DNA from: Methylobacterium sp.
Lineage (GTDB): Bacteria; Pseudomonadota; Alphaproteobacteria; Rhizobiales; Beijerinckiaceae
Reading direction: 5' to 3'
DNA: 64,000 nt
NCBI GenBank assembly: GCA_020253445.1
Contig: JADCBP010000005.1
Location: 868,001 to 932,000, forward strand
Part shown: one piece after another, positions 32,761 through 43,102 of the stretch
Layout: every line of letters starts with the position of its first letter
How positions within the stretch are numbered: the first letter of the stretch is position 1
Notes under the pieces: model-generated
Database searches by the model: none
What the model saw: only the letters and a program-made list of their open reading frames with translations
Told to the model about the DNA's origin: nothing
Program-made: the position numbers and the translations under genes

Positions 32761-35700
32761 TTACGAACACCCCGTCGTGCTGCCACACGTATCGCACTTC
32801 AAACACGTGCCGTTGCGCACCAGCGTGAAGTTGCCGCATTCGCCGCAGGCATCGCCCACATAGCCCTTCATCTTGGCAATGGAGCGCTTGGTGGCCACGT
32901 CATCCGCCGCCCGGGCGGGGGTCGACCTGGCCGCCGCCGCTTCCGCGAAGCCAAGGCTTTCGATGGCCGCAGCGATCTCCGCATCGGCCTTCAGCGCGGT
33001 GGCACCGGAGGTGTGGAGCGCATAGACCGTGGAGGAGCCCTGAGCGGTTGTGCCGCCCCCCGCCACGGCGAGGAGGTTCGTCGAACGGCCGCGCACGAGG
33101 CCGGTGGAGATGTGCCGCGCGGCCGGCGGGCGCGCATCCTCATCCGGCAGGCCCTCGGCCTCGTTGCCGCGACCGATGGTCGTGGAGCCGAGATCCTCCG
33201 GCGTGACATGGGCGAGGTCTTCGCGGCCCAAATAGGAGACGGCGAGTTCGCGGAACACGTAATCGAGAATGGAGGTCGCGTTCTTGATCGCGTCGTTGCC
33301 CTGCACCATGCCCGCCGGCTCGAAGCGGGTGAAGGTGAAGGCATCGACATATTCCTCGAGCGGCACGCCATATTGCAGGCCGAGCGAGATGGCGATCGCG
33401 AAGTTGTTCATCATCGCGCGGAAGGCGGCGCCTTCCTTGTGCATGTCGATGAAGATCTCGCCGAGGCGGCCATCATCGAATTCGCCAGTGCGCAGATAGA
33501 CCTTGTGGCCGCCCACGATCGCCTTCTGGGTGTAACCCTTGCGGCGGTTCGGGAGCTTCTCGCGCTCGCGCACCTTCTCGATTCGCTCGATGACGCGCTC
33601 GATGATCTTCTCGGTGACCTGCAGCGTGCGAGCCGCGGCCGGCTGGGCGAGCAGGGCCTCCACCGCCTCATCGGCTTCCTCGGCCTCGTCCTCGATCAAA
33701 GCCGCGTTCAGCGGCTGGCTGAGCTTGGAGCCATCCCGATAGAGGGCGTTTGCCTTCAGCGCGAGCTTCCAGGAGAGCATGTAGGCCGATTTGCAATCCT
33801 CGACCGTCGCGTCGTTCGGCATGTTGATGGTCTTCGAGATCGCGCCCGAGATGAAGGGCTGCGCCGCCGCCATCATCCGGATGTGGCTCTCCACCGAGAG
33901 GTAACGCTTGCCGAGGCGACCGCAGGGGGTCGCGCAATCGAAGACCGGGTAGTGCTCGATGCGCAGATGCGGGGCGCCTTCGAGGGTCATCGCGCCGCAG
34001 ACATGGATGTTCGCGGCCTCGATCTCCTTTTTCGTAAAGCCGAGGAAAGGCAGGAGCTCGAATGCCATATCGCCCAACTGCTCGTCGGTGACACCCAACG
34101 CCTTCATCTGCCCGTCGCCGAGGGTCCAGCGGTTGAAGACGAACTTGATGTCAAAGGCGCTGGGAAGGGCCTTCTCGAGCTTTTCCAGCGTTTCAGCCGA
34201 GAAGCCCTTCGCGGCGAGCGAGGAATGGTTGATGCCCGGCGCCTGGCGCAGCGAGCCGTGGCCCACGGCATAGGCCTCGATCTCGCCGATCTGGCTCTCG
34301 GAATAGCCGAGGGTGCGCAGGGCCGGCAGAACCGCCTGGTTGATGATCTTGAAGTAACCGCCGCCGGCGAGCTTCTTGAACTTCACCAGGGCGAAATCGG
34401 GCTCGATGCCGGTGGTGTCGCAATCCATCACGAGCCCGATCGTGCCCGTGGGGGCGATGACCGAGACCTGCGCGTTGCGATAGCCATGCTTCTTGCCCAG
34501 CGCCAGCGCCTCATCCCAGGCGAGGATGGCGCGGGGGAGGAGATCGGCAATCGGGCAGTTCCTGTGGTCGAGCGGCACCGGGTTGACCGAGAGACCCTCA
34601 TAGCCCGCAATCTCGCCATGCGCGGCGCGGGCGTGGTTGCGGATGACGCGGAGCATGTGGCCCGCGTTCTTCCTGTAGCCCGGGAAGGGGCCGACTTCCG
34701 AGGCGATCTCGGCCGAGGTCTTGTAGGAAATGCCGGTCATCACGGCGGTCAGCGCACCGCAGAGCGAGCGGCCCTCATCGGAATCGTAGGAGAGGCCCAT
34801 GGTCATCAGCAGGCCACCAATATTGGCGTAGCCGAGGCCGAGGGTGCGGAATTCGTAAGAGAGTTCCGCGATTTCCTTCGAGGGGAACTGTGCCATCAGC
34901 ACCGAGATTTCGAGCACGAGCGTCCAGAGGCGGATCGTGTGCTCATAGGCCTTGATGTCGAAGATGCGGGCTTCCGCATCGTAGAACCGCAGGAGGTTCA
35001 TGGAAGCGAGGTTGCAGGCGGTGTCGTCGAGGAACATGTATTCCGAGCACGGATTCGAGGCGTTGATGCGCCCCGAGGCCGGGCAGGTATGCCAATCGTT
35101 CATCGTCGTGTTGAAGTGCAGGCCCGGATCGGCCGAGGCCCAGGCCGCATAGCCGATCTTCTCCCAGAGGTCGCGGGCCTTGAGGGTCTTGGCGACCTTG
35201 CCATCCGTGCGGCGGATCAGCTTCCACTCGCCATCGGCTTCCACCGCGCGCAGGAAATCATCCTTCAGCGAGACCGAATTGTTCGAGTTCTGGCCGGCGA
35301 CCGTGAGATAGGCCTCGCTGTCCCAATCGGTGTCGTAGGTGTCAAAAGCGATGTCGGTGTAGCCCTGCTTCGCGAACTGGATGACGCGCTTGATGTAGTT
35401 ATCCGGCACCATCATCTTGCGCGCGGCCTTGATCTCGCGCTTGAGGACCGGGTTCTGCTCGGGGTCGAAGCAGGCATCGCCCGGGCCATCGCAGTTCACG
35501 CAGGATCGGATGATCGCCTTGAGGTGCTTCTGGACGATCCTGGAGCCGGTCACGAGGGCCGCGACCTTCTGCTCTTCCTTCACCTTCCAGTCGATATAGG
35601 TCTCGATATCCGGGTGATCGGCATCGACCACGACCATCTTCGCCGCGCGGCGCGTGGTGCCGCCGGACTTGATCGCGCCCGCCGCGCGGTCGCCGATCTT

Positions 35701-36474
35701 AAGGAAGCTCATCAGGCCCGAGGAACGCCCGCCGCCCGAGAGCTTCTCGCCCTCGCCGCGCAGGGCCGAGAAGTTCGAGCCCGTGCCCGAGCCATATTTG
35801 AAGAGGCGCGCTTCACGCACCCAGAGATCCATGATGCCGCCCTCGTTCACGAGGTCGTCCTTCACGGCCTGGATGAAGCAGGCATGCGGCTGGGGGTGCT
35901 CGTAGGACGATTTCGACTTCGTAAGCTTGCCGGTCCTGTAATCGATGTAGAAATGGCCCTGTCCCGGCCCGTCGATGCCATAGGCCCAGTGCAGGCCGGT
36001 ATTGAACCATTGCGGGGAGTTCGGCGCCACGCGCTGGGTCGCCAGCATGAAGCACAACTCGTCATAGAAGGCCTGGGCGTCGGCCTCGGCGGTGAAATAT
36101 CCACCCTTCCAGCCCCAATAGGTCCAGCAGCCGGCGAGGCGGTTGAAGACCTGCCTGGCGCTTGTCTCGGAGCCGTAGCGCTCGTTCTCGGGCAGGGCGG
36201 CGAGGGCGGCCTCATCCGGCACCGAGCGCCAGAGGAACGAGGGGACATCGTTCTCTTCCACGCGCTTCAGCTTCGCCGGAACGCCGGCCTTGCGGAAATA
36301 TTTCTGCGCCAGCACGTCGGCCGCGACCTGGCTCCAGAAATCGGGGACCTCGAGCCCTTCGAGCCGGAACACGATCGACCCATCGGGGTTCTTGATCTCC
36401 GATCTGGTCGTCTGGAAGGCGATTCCCGCATAGGGGGACTGGCCTGCCTGGGTGTGGATCCGTTCGAATTTCAT
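32761..36474 (-). CDS. nrdJ: Vitamin B12-dependent ribonucleotide reductase (class II)
   Basis: Converts ribonucleotides to deoxyribonucleotides with adenosylcobalamin, independent of oxygen. 1237 residues, the long alphaproteobacterial form: N-terminal region with YFRKAGVP, the phosphate and substrate loops [16 protein letters not shown] and [21 protein letters not shown] with the active-site cysteines, barrel strands with [22 protein letters not shown], then [21 protein letters not shown]-terminal zinc finger reads [22 protein letters not shown]. Leftward, 39 bases downstream of an ImmA/IrrE-like gene; the only promoter-like region with NrdR boxes lies upstream of that gene. Confidence 0.97.
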   Translation of the reverse strand: MKFERIHTQAGQSPYAGIAFQTTRSEIKNPDGSIVFRLEGLEVPDFWSQVAADVLAQKYFRKAGVPAKLKRVEENDVPSFLWRSVPDEAALAALPENERYGSETSARQVFNRLAGCWTYWGWKGGYFTAEADAQAFYDELCFMLATQRVAPNSPQWFNTGLHWAYGIDGPGQGHFYIDYRTGKLTKSKSSYEHPQPHACFIQAVKDDLVNEGGIMDLWVREARLFKYGSGTGSNFSALRGEGEKLSGGGRSSGLMSFLKIGDRAAGAIKSGGTTRRAAKMVVVDADHPDIETYIDWKVKEEQKVAALVTGSRIVQKHLKAIIRSCVNCDGPGDACFDPEQNPVLKREIKAARKMMVPDNYIKRVIQFAKQGYTDIAFDTYDTDWDSEAYLTVAGQNSNNSVSLKDDFLRAVEADGEWKLIRRTDGKVAKTLKARDLWEKIGYAAWASADPGLHFNTTMNDWHTCPASGRINASNPCSEYMFLDDTACNLASMNLLRFYDAEARIFDIKAYEHTIRLWTLVLEISVLMAQFPSKEIAELSYEFRTLGLGYANIGGLLMTMGLSYDSDEGRSLCGALTAVMTGISYKTSAEIASEVGPFPGYRKNAGHMLRVIRNHARAAHGEIAGYEGLSVNPVPLDHRNCPIADLLPRAILAWDEALALGKKHGYRNAQVSVIAPTGTIGLVMDCDTTGIEPDFALVKFKKLAGGGYFKIINQAVLPALRTLGYSESQIGEIEAYAVGHGSLRQAPGINHSSLAAKGFSAETLEKLEKALPSAFDIKFVFNRWTLGDGQMKALGVTDEQLGDMAFELLPFLGFTKKEIEAANIHVCGAMTLEGAPHLRIEHYPVFDCATPCGRLGKRYLSVESHIRMMAAAQPFISGAISKTINMPNDATVEDCKSAYMLSWKLALKANALYRDGSKLSQPLNAALIEDEAEEADEAVEALLAQPAAARTLQVTEKIIERVIERIEKVREREKLPNRRKGYTQKAIVGGHKVYLRTGEFDDGRLGEIFIDMHKEGAAFRAMMNNFAIAISLGLQYGVPLEEYVDAFTFTRFEPAGMVQGNDAIKNATSILDYVFRELAVSYLGREDLAHVTPEDLGSTTIGRGNEAEGLPDEDARPPAARHISTGLVRGRSTNLLAVAGGGTTAQGSSTVYALHTSGATALKADAEIAAAIESLGFAEAAAARSTPARAADDVATKRSIAKMKGYVGDACGECGNFTLVRNGTCLKCDTCGSTTGCS

Positions 36475-36513
36475 CTTAGTCCCCTTGTATTCCCGATTTC
36501 TGATTTTATATAA

Positions 36514-37149
36514 TTACTTCAAGATCTTTCTTAGTTCTTTGAAGTAATCTTGATTTTGGTCCTGTGGATTTAATTCCGCCCATTTAATTTCAGCCGCGCG
36601 CCGTGAAACATTAAAGCGCTTGTGAACATCTTCGGCGCTGAAGCATTCACGAACGAGATGCTTTGGCATCAGGAATTCAGAAGCAAACCAGTTGGCCTGG
36701 GTCTCACCGGAAAATTCAGCGGGCAGATACGGAGATTTTTGGTTAGCTGCTGCCAACCCTCTTGCTGGCGCCATTCTCATCTGAGTTGAGGGAATCCCCG
36801 TTTCAGATCGACCGCGGTGCATGACAATATGACCGAATTCATGCGCCAGCGTGAAACGTGCACGCGGATCGGGATGTTCCTGCTGAAGCCGAGCGACTAG
36901 CGAAGCCTTAACAAACAACCTCGTGCCAAGAGCCGGGATATGCTGAGTATAGGCTTCCACGCCGAGCATCTCACTATCATCACATACAACAAGCTCGCAG
37001 CCTATTAATGCGTCGAGAACGCATTCGGCAATTCCAAGAGCATCAGGCCGAAAGGAATCCTGTTCCCCCAATGCCGCGCGAAAGTTGAGAGCTTCTGCCT
37101 CAGCCATAGATTTAGTCTTTTTAGGCACCCAAAAATCTTTCAGGAGCAT
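36514..37149 (-). CDS. ImmA/IrrE-family metallopeptidase
   Basis: Zinc peptidase of 211 residues with the HEFGH motif at 103-107 and a downstream ETQANWFASEFLMP segment carrying the third ligand. Family members cleave repressors (ImmA on ImmR in ICEBs1; IrrE on DdrO) but usually sit beside the HTH target, and none is found here. DNA is clearly less GC-rich than nrdJ and its neighbours, suggesting acquisition. It occupies the space between the NrdR-box promoter (37390-37463) and nrdJ, so it may be co-transcribed with the reductase. Start could also be the ATG at 37107. Confidence 0.85.
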   Translation of the reverse strand: MLLKDFWVPKKTKSMAEAEALNFRAALGEQDSFRPDALGIAECVLDALIGCELVVCDDSEMLGVEAYTQHIPALGTRLFVKASLVARLQQEHPDPRARFTLAHEFGHIVMHRGRSETGIPSTQMRMAPARGLAAANQKSPYLPAEFSGETQANWFASEFLMPKHLVRECFSAEDVHKRFNVSRRAAEIKWAELNPQDQNQDYFKELRKILK

Positions 37150-37389
37150 TGTCGATATCCATTTTTATGCTGGGCATAGCCCATTCCGAGACAGGCCCGT
37201 CGAGCCACGCTTGGTCGCGTGCGCCCCGCTTTTTGAATTGTCGCTTTGTTTAACGCCCCTCCGCCGACCTGCGGTTCCAGCCTTTTTTGTTCGTGGCCGC
37301 CGATTTTTTCCGGTCTGGCCCCGAAGCTGTTTAATCCGCACCGGTTCCGGAAAGGAGGGCGCAGGATCCGCACGTCTTTGGTCTGGGCA

Positions 37390-37463
37390 AGCTAGGACGT
37401 GCTTCCGAGGCGCGTCAACATCTAGTTATGCCCAGGCCTCAGGATCGCAACATCTGGTGGAGA
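37390..37463 (-). promoter_or_regulatory. Putative NrdR-controlled promoter
   Basis: On the minus strand TTGACG (37418-37413) and CTAGCT (37395-37390) are 17 bases apart, a plausible -35/-10 pair. Two NrdR-box-like sequences, CAACATCTAGTT from 37416 and CAACATCTGGTG from 37448 (plus-strand reading), fit the core CwAtATaTwG and are 32 bases apart, the helical spacing usual for NrdR pairs. The first overlaps the -35. Distance to the ImmA-like start is about 240 bases. Bases 37464-37890 contain no gene that I can support. Confidence 0.5.
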
Positions 37464-37890
37464 AAGTGTGAATCTTGGGGAAAAGTCGATGATTCTCGCC
37501 AAGGCCCTCTATTCTCTCGCGGATTCGTTTCTGCCTGCTCGCGCGACCAGATCGGCCGGAAAAATCAAGACGGATTCCGCCCGGCTGCCAAGCCAGGCCG
37601 ACGCGCTGGCAGAGGCACAATCCGGGGTGATCGGACGCATCTTTGAATTTCAGGTGAGGAGTTCTTCGCGTCCCGGTTGTGCCGAATCGGTTTTCCGAGC
37701 GTGCGAACCATGAGGCTCACCCGGAATCATGGCCGAAGCATGACAGCCGCCTTGCCGGCCCGACGAAGGTTCGAGGACGCTCGTGGACGGAGCGCGCGAT
37801 GCGGCTTTACGCCAGCGGGCGAATTTGCGAGAAGCGCGGATGGAAGTTGCCCGGAAGGCCGGGCATCCAGATCTTCTTTCGAGGCGTGCC

Positions 37891-38301
37891 ATGAAAAACT
37901 TCCTTCTCCAGTTCTTCACCTGGTGGAACGGGCAGACGCTTGGCACGCGCATCTATACCTGGCGCAACGGCGAGAAGGTCGGCACCGACGAGTTCGGCAA
38001 CACCTATTACCGCACGCGCGGCGGCGCGAAGGACCCGGCCCTGGGCCATGAGCGCCGCTGGGTCATCTACAAGGGCGAGGCCGAAGCCTCGAAGATCCCG
38101 CCGGGCTGGTATGGCTGGATGCACCATCGCTTCGACACCACGCCCGCGCAGGAGGATTACCGCCCGCGCGAATGGGAAATGCCGCACCAGCCGAATGCCA
38201 CCGGCACGGCCAATGCCTATCGTCCGGAAGGCTCGGTGCTGCGCTCCGGCGAGCGCCCGCCCGCGACCGGCGATTACGAGCCGTGGAACCCGGCGCGCTG
38301 A
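37891..38301 (+). CDS. NADH:ubiquinone oxidoreductase subunit NDUFA12 family protein
   Basis: 136 residues matching the bacterial homologue of the accessory complex I subunit NDUFA12 (B17.2): FFTWWNGQTLGTRIYTWRNGEKVGTDEFGNTYY, RRWVIYKGEAEASKIPPGWYGWMHH and the end DYEPWNPAR. Found in alphaproteobacteria outside the nuo operon, where it attaches to or assists assembly of complex I at the membrane. The ATG at 37891 is where homology begins; upstream in-frame codons back to 37783 look random. Followed by the DUF2155 gene, as in many relatives. Confidence 0.93.
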   Translation: MKNFLLQFFTWWNGQTLGTRIYTWRNGEKVGTDEFGNTYYRTRGGAKDPALGHERRWVIYKGEAEASKIPPGWYGWMHHRFDTTPAQEDYRPREWEMPHQPNATGTANAYRPEGSVLRSGERPPATGDYEPWNPAR

Positions 38302-38406
38302 GCGCCGGCGACTGCCCTTTTTCCGGCACGATTTGCGTGCTAGAGCGCGCGTGCCCCGGGCAGATTGCCCGGATGCCGCAGGATTTTCGGGGCCGGATGC
38401 CGTAAG

Positions 38407-39081
38407 ATGAGCCTTTCCTTCCGCATCACCGGTTTCGCCCTCGCGGCGGCGCTGCCCCTGCTGGCCGCGCCCGCGCTCGCCGACAAGATCAAGAACCCGA
38501 CCGCCGTGTTCTCCGGTCTCGACAAGATCACCGGCCGCATCATCTCCTTCGAGGCGGCGGTGGACGAGACCGTGCAGTTCGGCTCGCTCCAGCTCACGGC
38601 GCGCGTATGCTATTCGCGGCCGGAATACGAAAACCCGCAGACCACGAGCTTCGTCGAGGTCGATGAGGTCGGCTTCGATAACAGCTACAAGCGGCTCTTC
38701 ACGGGCTGGATGTTCGCCTCGAGCCCGGGCCTGAACGCCATCGAGCATCCGGTCTATGATATCTGGCTCGCCGAGTGCAAAGGCGGCAAGGACATCATCA
38801 AGACCCCGCCCGAGGTGGAGGACGAGCCGCCGCCACCGGCTCCGGCCGATCTGCGCCGCAATCCGCGTCCGGCCCAGCCGCTGCCGGGCACGCGCCCGCC
38901 GGGACCGGGCGGGGCGACCTCTGCGCCGCTGCGCCTGCCGGGTGCGCCGGGCGCGCCTCCGGGTGCTCTTCTGCCGCCGGGCAATGTGGCCCAGCCGCCG
39001 CGCCCCGCGCCGCAACAGCGCTTCTTCCCCACCAACCCCGGCATGGGCGGCATGCGCGACCCGGCCGTTCAGGGGCGCTGA
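38407..39081 (+). CDS. DUF2155 domain-containing periplasmic protein
   Basis: 224 residues with a signal peptide ending [14 protein letters not shown]2155 core: [20 protein letters not shown], then [27 protein letters not shown] and [28 protein letters not shown] with its conserved cysteines. A proline-rich C-terminal tail from about residue 140 is low complexity. Function unknown; the gene is conserved between NDUFA12 and aat in this order. Its last 13 bases overlap the convergent aat gene. Confidence 0.88.
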   Translation: MSLSFRITGFALAAALPLLAAPALADKIKNPTAVFSGLDKITGRIISFEAAVDETVQFGSLQLTARVCYSRPEYENPQTTSFVEVDEVGFDNSYKRLFTGWMFASSPGLNAIEHPVYDIWLAECKGGKDIIKTPPEVEDEPPPPAPADLRRNPRPAQPLPGTRPPGPGGATSAPLRLPGAPGAPPGALLPPGNVAQPPRPAPQQRFFPTNPGMGGMRDPAVQGR

Positions 39082-39749
39082 GGCACGGGTTCCAGCCATT
39101 CCAGCACGGTTTCGGCCGGTGGCGTGACATCCTTCGGCCAGACCGAAAAATCCGCCGGCTGGTGGATCGCGCGTTCGAGCATCTCGCGATAGCGCAGCCG
39201 CGGGATTTCGATCGCGCCGAACTGGCGCAGGTGATCGGTCACGAACTGCGTATCGAGCAGGCGGTAGCCGCCCGCGCGCAACCGCGCCACGAGATGCGCC
39301 AGCGCGAGCTTCGAGCAATCCCGCTCGCGGTGGAACATGCTCTCGCCGAAAAAGGCGGCGCCGATCGCGACGCCATAGAGCCCGCCGACGAGTTCGCGAT
39401 CCTTCCGCACCTCGATGGTGTGACAGAAGCCCTTCTCGAACAGCGCGCCATAGAGCCGGCGGATCGGGGCGTTGATCCAGGTCTCGCGCTCGGGGCCGCG
39501 CGGGGCGGCGCAGGCGGTGATGACGCCCTCGAAATCACGATCCGCCACGACTTCATAATCATGGCTGCTCACGAGCCGCGCGAGGCGCCGGGGCAGGTGG
39601 AACCCATCGAGCGGAATGACGCCGCGCAGCTTCGGCTCAATCCAGTGGAGGCCGGGATCATCCGCGCTTTCCGCCATGGGGAAGATGCCGGCCGCATAGG
39701 CGCGAAGCAGGATTTCGGGCGTGACGGGGAAGTCCTCGCTCATGCCCAT
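39069..39749 (-). CDS. aat: Leucyl/phenylalanyl-tRNA-protein transferase
   Basis: Transfers Leu or Phe from tRNA to N-terminal Arg/Lys of proteins, making N-degrons for ClpAPS. 226 residues with GNAT-like fold landmarks: [23 protein letters not shown] at the start, then [56 protein letters not shown] and [13 protein letters not shown]. Start at 39749, or the second Met at 39743. Lies 14 bases downstream of accC and may share its transcript. Confidence 0.95.
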   Translation of the reverse strand: MGMSEDFPVTPEILLRAYAAGIFPMAESADDPGLHWIEPKLRGVIPLDGFHLPRRLARLVSSHDYEVVADRDFEGVITACAAPRGPERETWINAPIRRLYGALFEKGFCHTIEVRKDRELVGGLYGVAIGAAFFGESMFHRERDCSKLALAHLVARLRAGGYRLLDTQFVTDHLRQFGAIEIPRLRYREMLERAIHQPADFSVWPKDVTPPAETVLEWLEPVPQRP

Positions 39750-39763
39750 GAGCCTAGATGGCC

Positions 39764-41122
39764 TCAGGCCGGGTTGTCCATTCCGCCATTCCGGAGGAAT
39801 TTTTCCAGCCAGTGGATGTCGTAGAGGCCATCCTGGATTTCCGCGTTTCGCACGAGCGTGCGGAAGAGCGGCAGGGTGGTCTCGATGCCATCGACCACGA
39901 ATTCATCGAGTGCGCGCCTCAGACGCATCAGACATTCATTGCGCGTGCGGCCGTGAACGATGAGCTTCGCCACGAGCGAATCGTAGTTCGGCGGGATGCG
40001 GTAGCCCTGATAGACAGCCGAATCGACGCGCACACCGAGGCCGCCAGGCGGGTGAAAATAGCTCACGACGCCCGGCGAGGGACGGAAGGTCGCGGGATGC
40101 TCGGCATTCACGCGGCATTCGATGGCGTGGCCGTTCACCTTCACGTCGGACTGCTTCACGGAGAGGCCCGCGCCCGCCGCCACCTTGATCTGCTCGTTCA
40201 CGAGGTCGATGCCGGTGATCATCTCGGTGACGGGATGCTCCACTTGAATCCGGGTGTTCATCTCGATGAAGTAGAATTCGCCGTTCTCATAGAGGAACTC
40301 GATGGTGCCCGCGCCGCGATAGCCCAGCTTCTTCATGGCGTTGGCGACGATCATCCCGATCCTGTCGCGCGCTTCCGCGTTCAGCGCCGGCGAGGGGCCT
40401 TCCTCCCACACCTTCTGGTGGCGGCGCTGGAGCGAGCAATCGCGCTCGACGAGGTGGATGGCGTCGCCCTGGCCGTCGCCAAGCACCTGGATTTCGATGT
40501 GGCGCGGCTTTTCGAGATATTTCTCGAGATAGACAGCGTCGTCACCGAAGGCGGCTTTCGCTTCGGTCCGCGCGGTCTGCAGTGCTTCCACGAGATCATC
40601 CTCGCTGCGCGCGACCTTCATGCCACGCCCGCCGCCGCCGGCCGCGGCCTTCACCAGAACCGGATAGCCGATGCCAGCCGCGATGCGCTTCGCCTCGACA
40701 TCATCCGTGATGCCGCCTTCCGAACCCGGAACGACCGGTATCCCCAAGGCCTTCGCCGTGCGCTTGGCCTCGATCTTGTCGCCCATGGTGCGGATATGTT
40801 CGGAGGTCGGGCCGATGAAGGCGATCTTGTGCTTCTCCAACACCTCGGCGAAGCGCGCATTCTCCGAGAGGAAGCCATAGCCGGGATGCACCGCATCAGC
40901 GCCCGTGATCTCGCAGGCCGCGATGATCGAGGGGATGTTGAGATAGCTGTCGCGCGGGGCGGGCGGACCGATGCAGACGCTCTCATCCGCGAGCTTCACA
41001 TGCATCGCATCCGCATCGGCCGTGGAATGCACGGCAACGGTCGCGATGCCGAGTTCCTTGCAGGCGCGCAGGATGCGCAAAGCGATCTCGCCGCGATTGG
41101 CGATCAGAACCTTGTCGAACAT
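39764..41122 (-). CDS. accC: Acetyl-CoA carboxylase, biotin carboxylase subunit
   Basis: Carboxylates the biotin on AccB with ATP and bicarbonate, first half-reaction of malonyl-CoA formation. 452 residues, standard length, with the pre-ATP-grasp start [27 protein letters not shown] loop [25 protein letters not shown], and the catalytic [14 protein letters not shown]. Forms the operon aroQ-accB-accC, 18 bases after accB. Confidence 0.98.
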   Translation of the reverse strand: MFDKVLIANRGEIALRILRACKELGIATVAVHSTADADAMHVKLADESVCIGPPAPRDSYLNIPSIIAACEITGADAVHPGYGFLSENARFAEVLEKHKIAFIGPTSEHIRTMGDKIEAKRTAKALGIPVVPGSEGGITDDVEAKRIAAGIGYPVLVKAAAGGGGRGMKVARSEDDLVEALQTARTEAKAAFGDDAVYLEKYLEKPRHIEIQVLGDGQGDAIHLVERDCSLQRRHQKVWEEGPSPALNAEARDRIGMIVANAMKKLGYRGAGTIEFLYENGEFYFIEMNTRIQVEHPVTEMITGIDLVNEQIKVAAGAGLSVKQSDVKVNGHAIECRVNAEHPATFRPSPGVVSYFHPPGGLGVRVDSAVYQGYRIPPNYDSLVAKLIVHGRTRNECLMRLRRALDEFVVDGIETTLPLFRTLVRNAEIQDGLYDIHWLEKFLRNGGMDNPA

Positions 41123-41140
41123 GCGCGTAATCCCGTGACG

Positions 41141-41641
41141 TTATTCGATGACGACGAGGGTTTCGCCGTATTCCACCGGCTGGCCATCGTCGACGAGGAT
41201 ATGCGTGATGGTGCCGGCGCGGGGGGCCACGATCTCGTTGAAGGTCTTCATGGCTTCGACAAGCAGGATCTTCTCGCCGGCCTTCACCACGGCGCCGACC
41301 TCGATGAAGGGGTTCGCGCCCGGCGAGGGTCGGCGATAGGCCGTGCCGACCATGGGCGAGCGCACCGCACCGGGATGCGCCGAGAGATCAGCCGCCGCCG
41401 GGGCCGCCGTTGTCGCCGCCGGGGCCGCAACGGCCACGGGCGCGGGCGCGGCCTGAGCGGGTGCAGAAACGAATTGCTGCAAGGGCGAGGCCTGCACGGT
41501 CACCTGCCGGGCGACGCGGATGCGCAGATCGCCCTTTTCCACCTCGATCTCCGTGAGATCGGTTTGTGAAATCAGCGCCGCCATCTCGCGGACGAAATCG
41601 GGATCGATGGGCTGGTTCTTGTTCGACATGTCTTTGGACAT
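41141..41641 (-). CDS. accB: Acetyl-CoA carboxylase, biotin carboxyl carrier protein
   Basis: About 166 residues: an N-terminal [18 protein letters not shown] domain, an alanine/proline-rich linker (about 60-90), then the biotinyl domain with [20 protein letters not shown] and the modification site [11 protein letters not shown], whose lysine carries biotin. Three in-frame ATGs (41659, 41641, 41629) are possible starts; 41641 has AAGG upstream. Between aroQ and accC in the order usual for the group. Confidence 0.95.
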   Translation of the reverse strand: MSKDMSNKNQPIDPDFVREMAALISQTDLTEIEVEKGDLRIRVARQVTVQASPLQQFVSAPAQAAPAPVAVAAPAATTAAPAAADLSAHPGAVRSPMVGTAYRRPSPGANPFIEVGAVVKAGEKILLVEAMKTFNEIVAPRAGTITHILVDDGQPVEYGETLVVIE

Positions 41642-41685
41642 GGGCAGTTTGACCTTCATGAACGGAACACTCGCTTGGCGCCGGT

Positions 41686-42126
41686 TCAACTGTTGGGCTT
41701 CATCTCGAGCAGGGCCTGGACGGCGAGGCGGTAACCCGCAATGCCGAAGCCCACGATGATGCCCGCAACAACCGGCGAAATGTAGGAATGATGGCGGAAT
41801 TCCTCCCGCGCATGTACATTTGAGATATGCACCTCGATCACCCGCGCACCCGAGCCCTTGATGGCATCGCGCAGGGCCACGGAGGTATGCGTGTAGGCCC
41901 CGGCATTGAGGATGACATCGGCGCCCGAAAGGCCCGCCTCCTGAATCCAGGTGACAAGCTCGCCCTCGTGGTTCGATTGCCGGCAGGTGATGGCGACGCC
42001 GAGCTTCTCGCCCAATGCGCGCATTTCTGCCTCGACATCGGCCAGCGTGGCGGCGCCGTAGATGCCGGGCTCGCGACGACCGAGCAGATTGAGGTTCGGC
42101 CCGTTGAGAACGTGGATCTGGCGCAT
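41686..42126 (-). CDS. aroQ: 3-dehydroquinate dehydratase, type II
   Basis: Third step of the shikimate pathway. 146 residues with the type II signature: [21 protein letters not shown] (catalytic tyrosine in the flexible lid), [59 protein letters not shown], containing the catalytic histidine and arginine. The start at 42126 is set by homology; an in-frame ATG nine codons upstream at 42153 is possible. First gene of the aroQ-accB-accC group. Confidence 0.95.
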   Translation of the reverse strand: MRQIHVLNGPNLNLLGRREPGIYGAATLADVEAEMRALGEKLGVAITCRQSNHEGELVTWIQEAGLSGADVILNAGAYTHTSVALRDAIKGSGARVIEVHISNVHAREEFRHHSYISPVVAGIIVGFGIAGYRLAVQALLEMKPNS

Positions 42127-42276
42127 GGCGCGGCGTGACACTCCTCGAGACATGCGGTTCGAAATTCACGCGGGCCCGCAATCCGTGGCGCGGTGTCTAG
42201 TCGCTTCCGGAGCGAAATGCAAAGCCGGCGTTGCGATGCGGCGCCTTAATCCCCGGAAAAGGCTGTCACGGAGTGA

Positions 42277-43050
42277 TCAGCAGTCCGCGCGTCGGCACTT
42301 GCGGTAATTGGCGATGCGCGTCGCCAGCGCCTCGTAGCCGCGCGCGCCCACCACGATATCCTCGGCCACGACGTAAGACGGCGTGCCGTTGATTCCGAGC
42401 GCGCCGGCGATCATCTTCGTCTCTTCCACCGCATCCTCGAAGCCGGGCTTCGCAAGATCCGCCTCGAGGCGCTTCATGTCCGCGCCGACATCCTTTGCGA
42501 CGCCCAGCGCCTCGGCGCGGCCGATGCGGCCCTGCTGGCCCATCAGCGCGAGATGGAATTTCCAGTAGGTTTCGGGCGTCGCCTGCTTTTTCAGCGCGTA
42601 TGCGATGGCCGCGGCTTCCTTCGAGCCTTCGGTCAGGATCGGCAGGTCCTTCAGGATGACGCGGAGATTCTTGTCGGTCTCGACGAGCTGCCTGATGTCG
42701 TTGAGGCCGCGCTTGCAGAAGCCGCAATTGTAATCGAAGAACTCGACGAGCGTGACATCCCCGTTCGGGTTGCCGACCACCATGTCATGCGGCGAGGAAT
42801 AGAGCGGGCTTTTCGGGTCCGCCGTCACCTGCCGGATGGAGGCCGCCTGCGCTTCCGCCTGCCGGCGCTCCAGCTCCACGGCCGCTTCCTGCAGGATCTC
42901 CGGGTTCTTCACGATGTATTCGCGGATGATCGCCTCGATCTCCTCCCGCGTGAAGGCTTTCGCCGGGCCACCCTGCTGGGCGAGGGCCGGGGCGGCGAGG
43001 AGCGCGAGAGCGAGGCTCGCGGCCGCGAGGCGGGGGAGGAGGGAAGCCAT
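42277..43050 (-). CDS. DsbA-family periplasmic thiol-disulfide oxidoreductase
   Basis: 257 residues with a signal peptide ending APALAQ, a helical N-terminal extension (FTREEIEAIIREYIVKNPEILQEA) and a thioredoxin fold with the redox motif CGFC at 109-112 (FFDYNCGFCKRGL) and the cis-proline in NGTPSYVV. Belongs to the Com1/BdbD-like DsbA group. Likely oxidises or isomerises secreted proteins. Start at 43050 has GGAGGGAAG just upstream; the frame is open further but shadows the next gene. It follows the M48 protease gene by 52 bases and may be co-transcribed with it. Confidence 0.92.
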   Translation of the reverse strand: MASLLPRLAAASLALALLAAPALAQQGGPAKAFTREEIEAIIREYIVKNPEILQEAAVELERRQAEAQAASIRQVTADPKSPLYSSPHDMVVGNPNGDVTLVEFFDYNCGFCKRGLNDIRQLVETDKNLRVILKDLPILTEGSKEAAAIAYALKKQATPETYWKFHLALMGQQGRIGRAEALGVAKDVGADMKRLEADLAKPGFEDAVEETKMIAGALGINGTPSYVVAEDIVVGARGYEALATRIANYRKCRRADC

Positions 43051-43102
43051 GAGGCGTGTCCTTTGTTGTCGGAAGGTGGCGGGAGGGCGTGAGCCTCGCC
43101 CA

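Noticed and set aside
33013-36513. Open frame of 1166 codons antisense to nrdJ
   Set aside because: It mirrors the nrdJ codons in a high-GC gene, shows biased composition and no recognisable domain; nrdJ itself is unmistakable.
37170-37400. Possible cobalamin riboswitch upstream of nrdJ
   Set aside because: A GGTGC-like piece exists, but no B12 box or consistent paired elements were found, and B12 repression of a B12-dependent enzyme would be odd.
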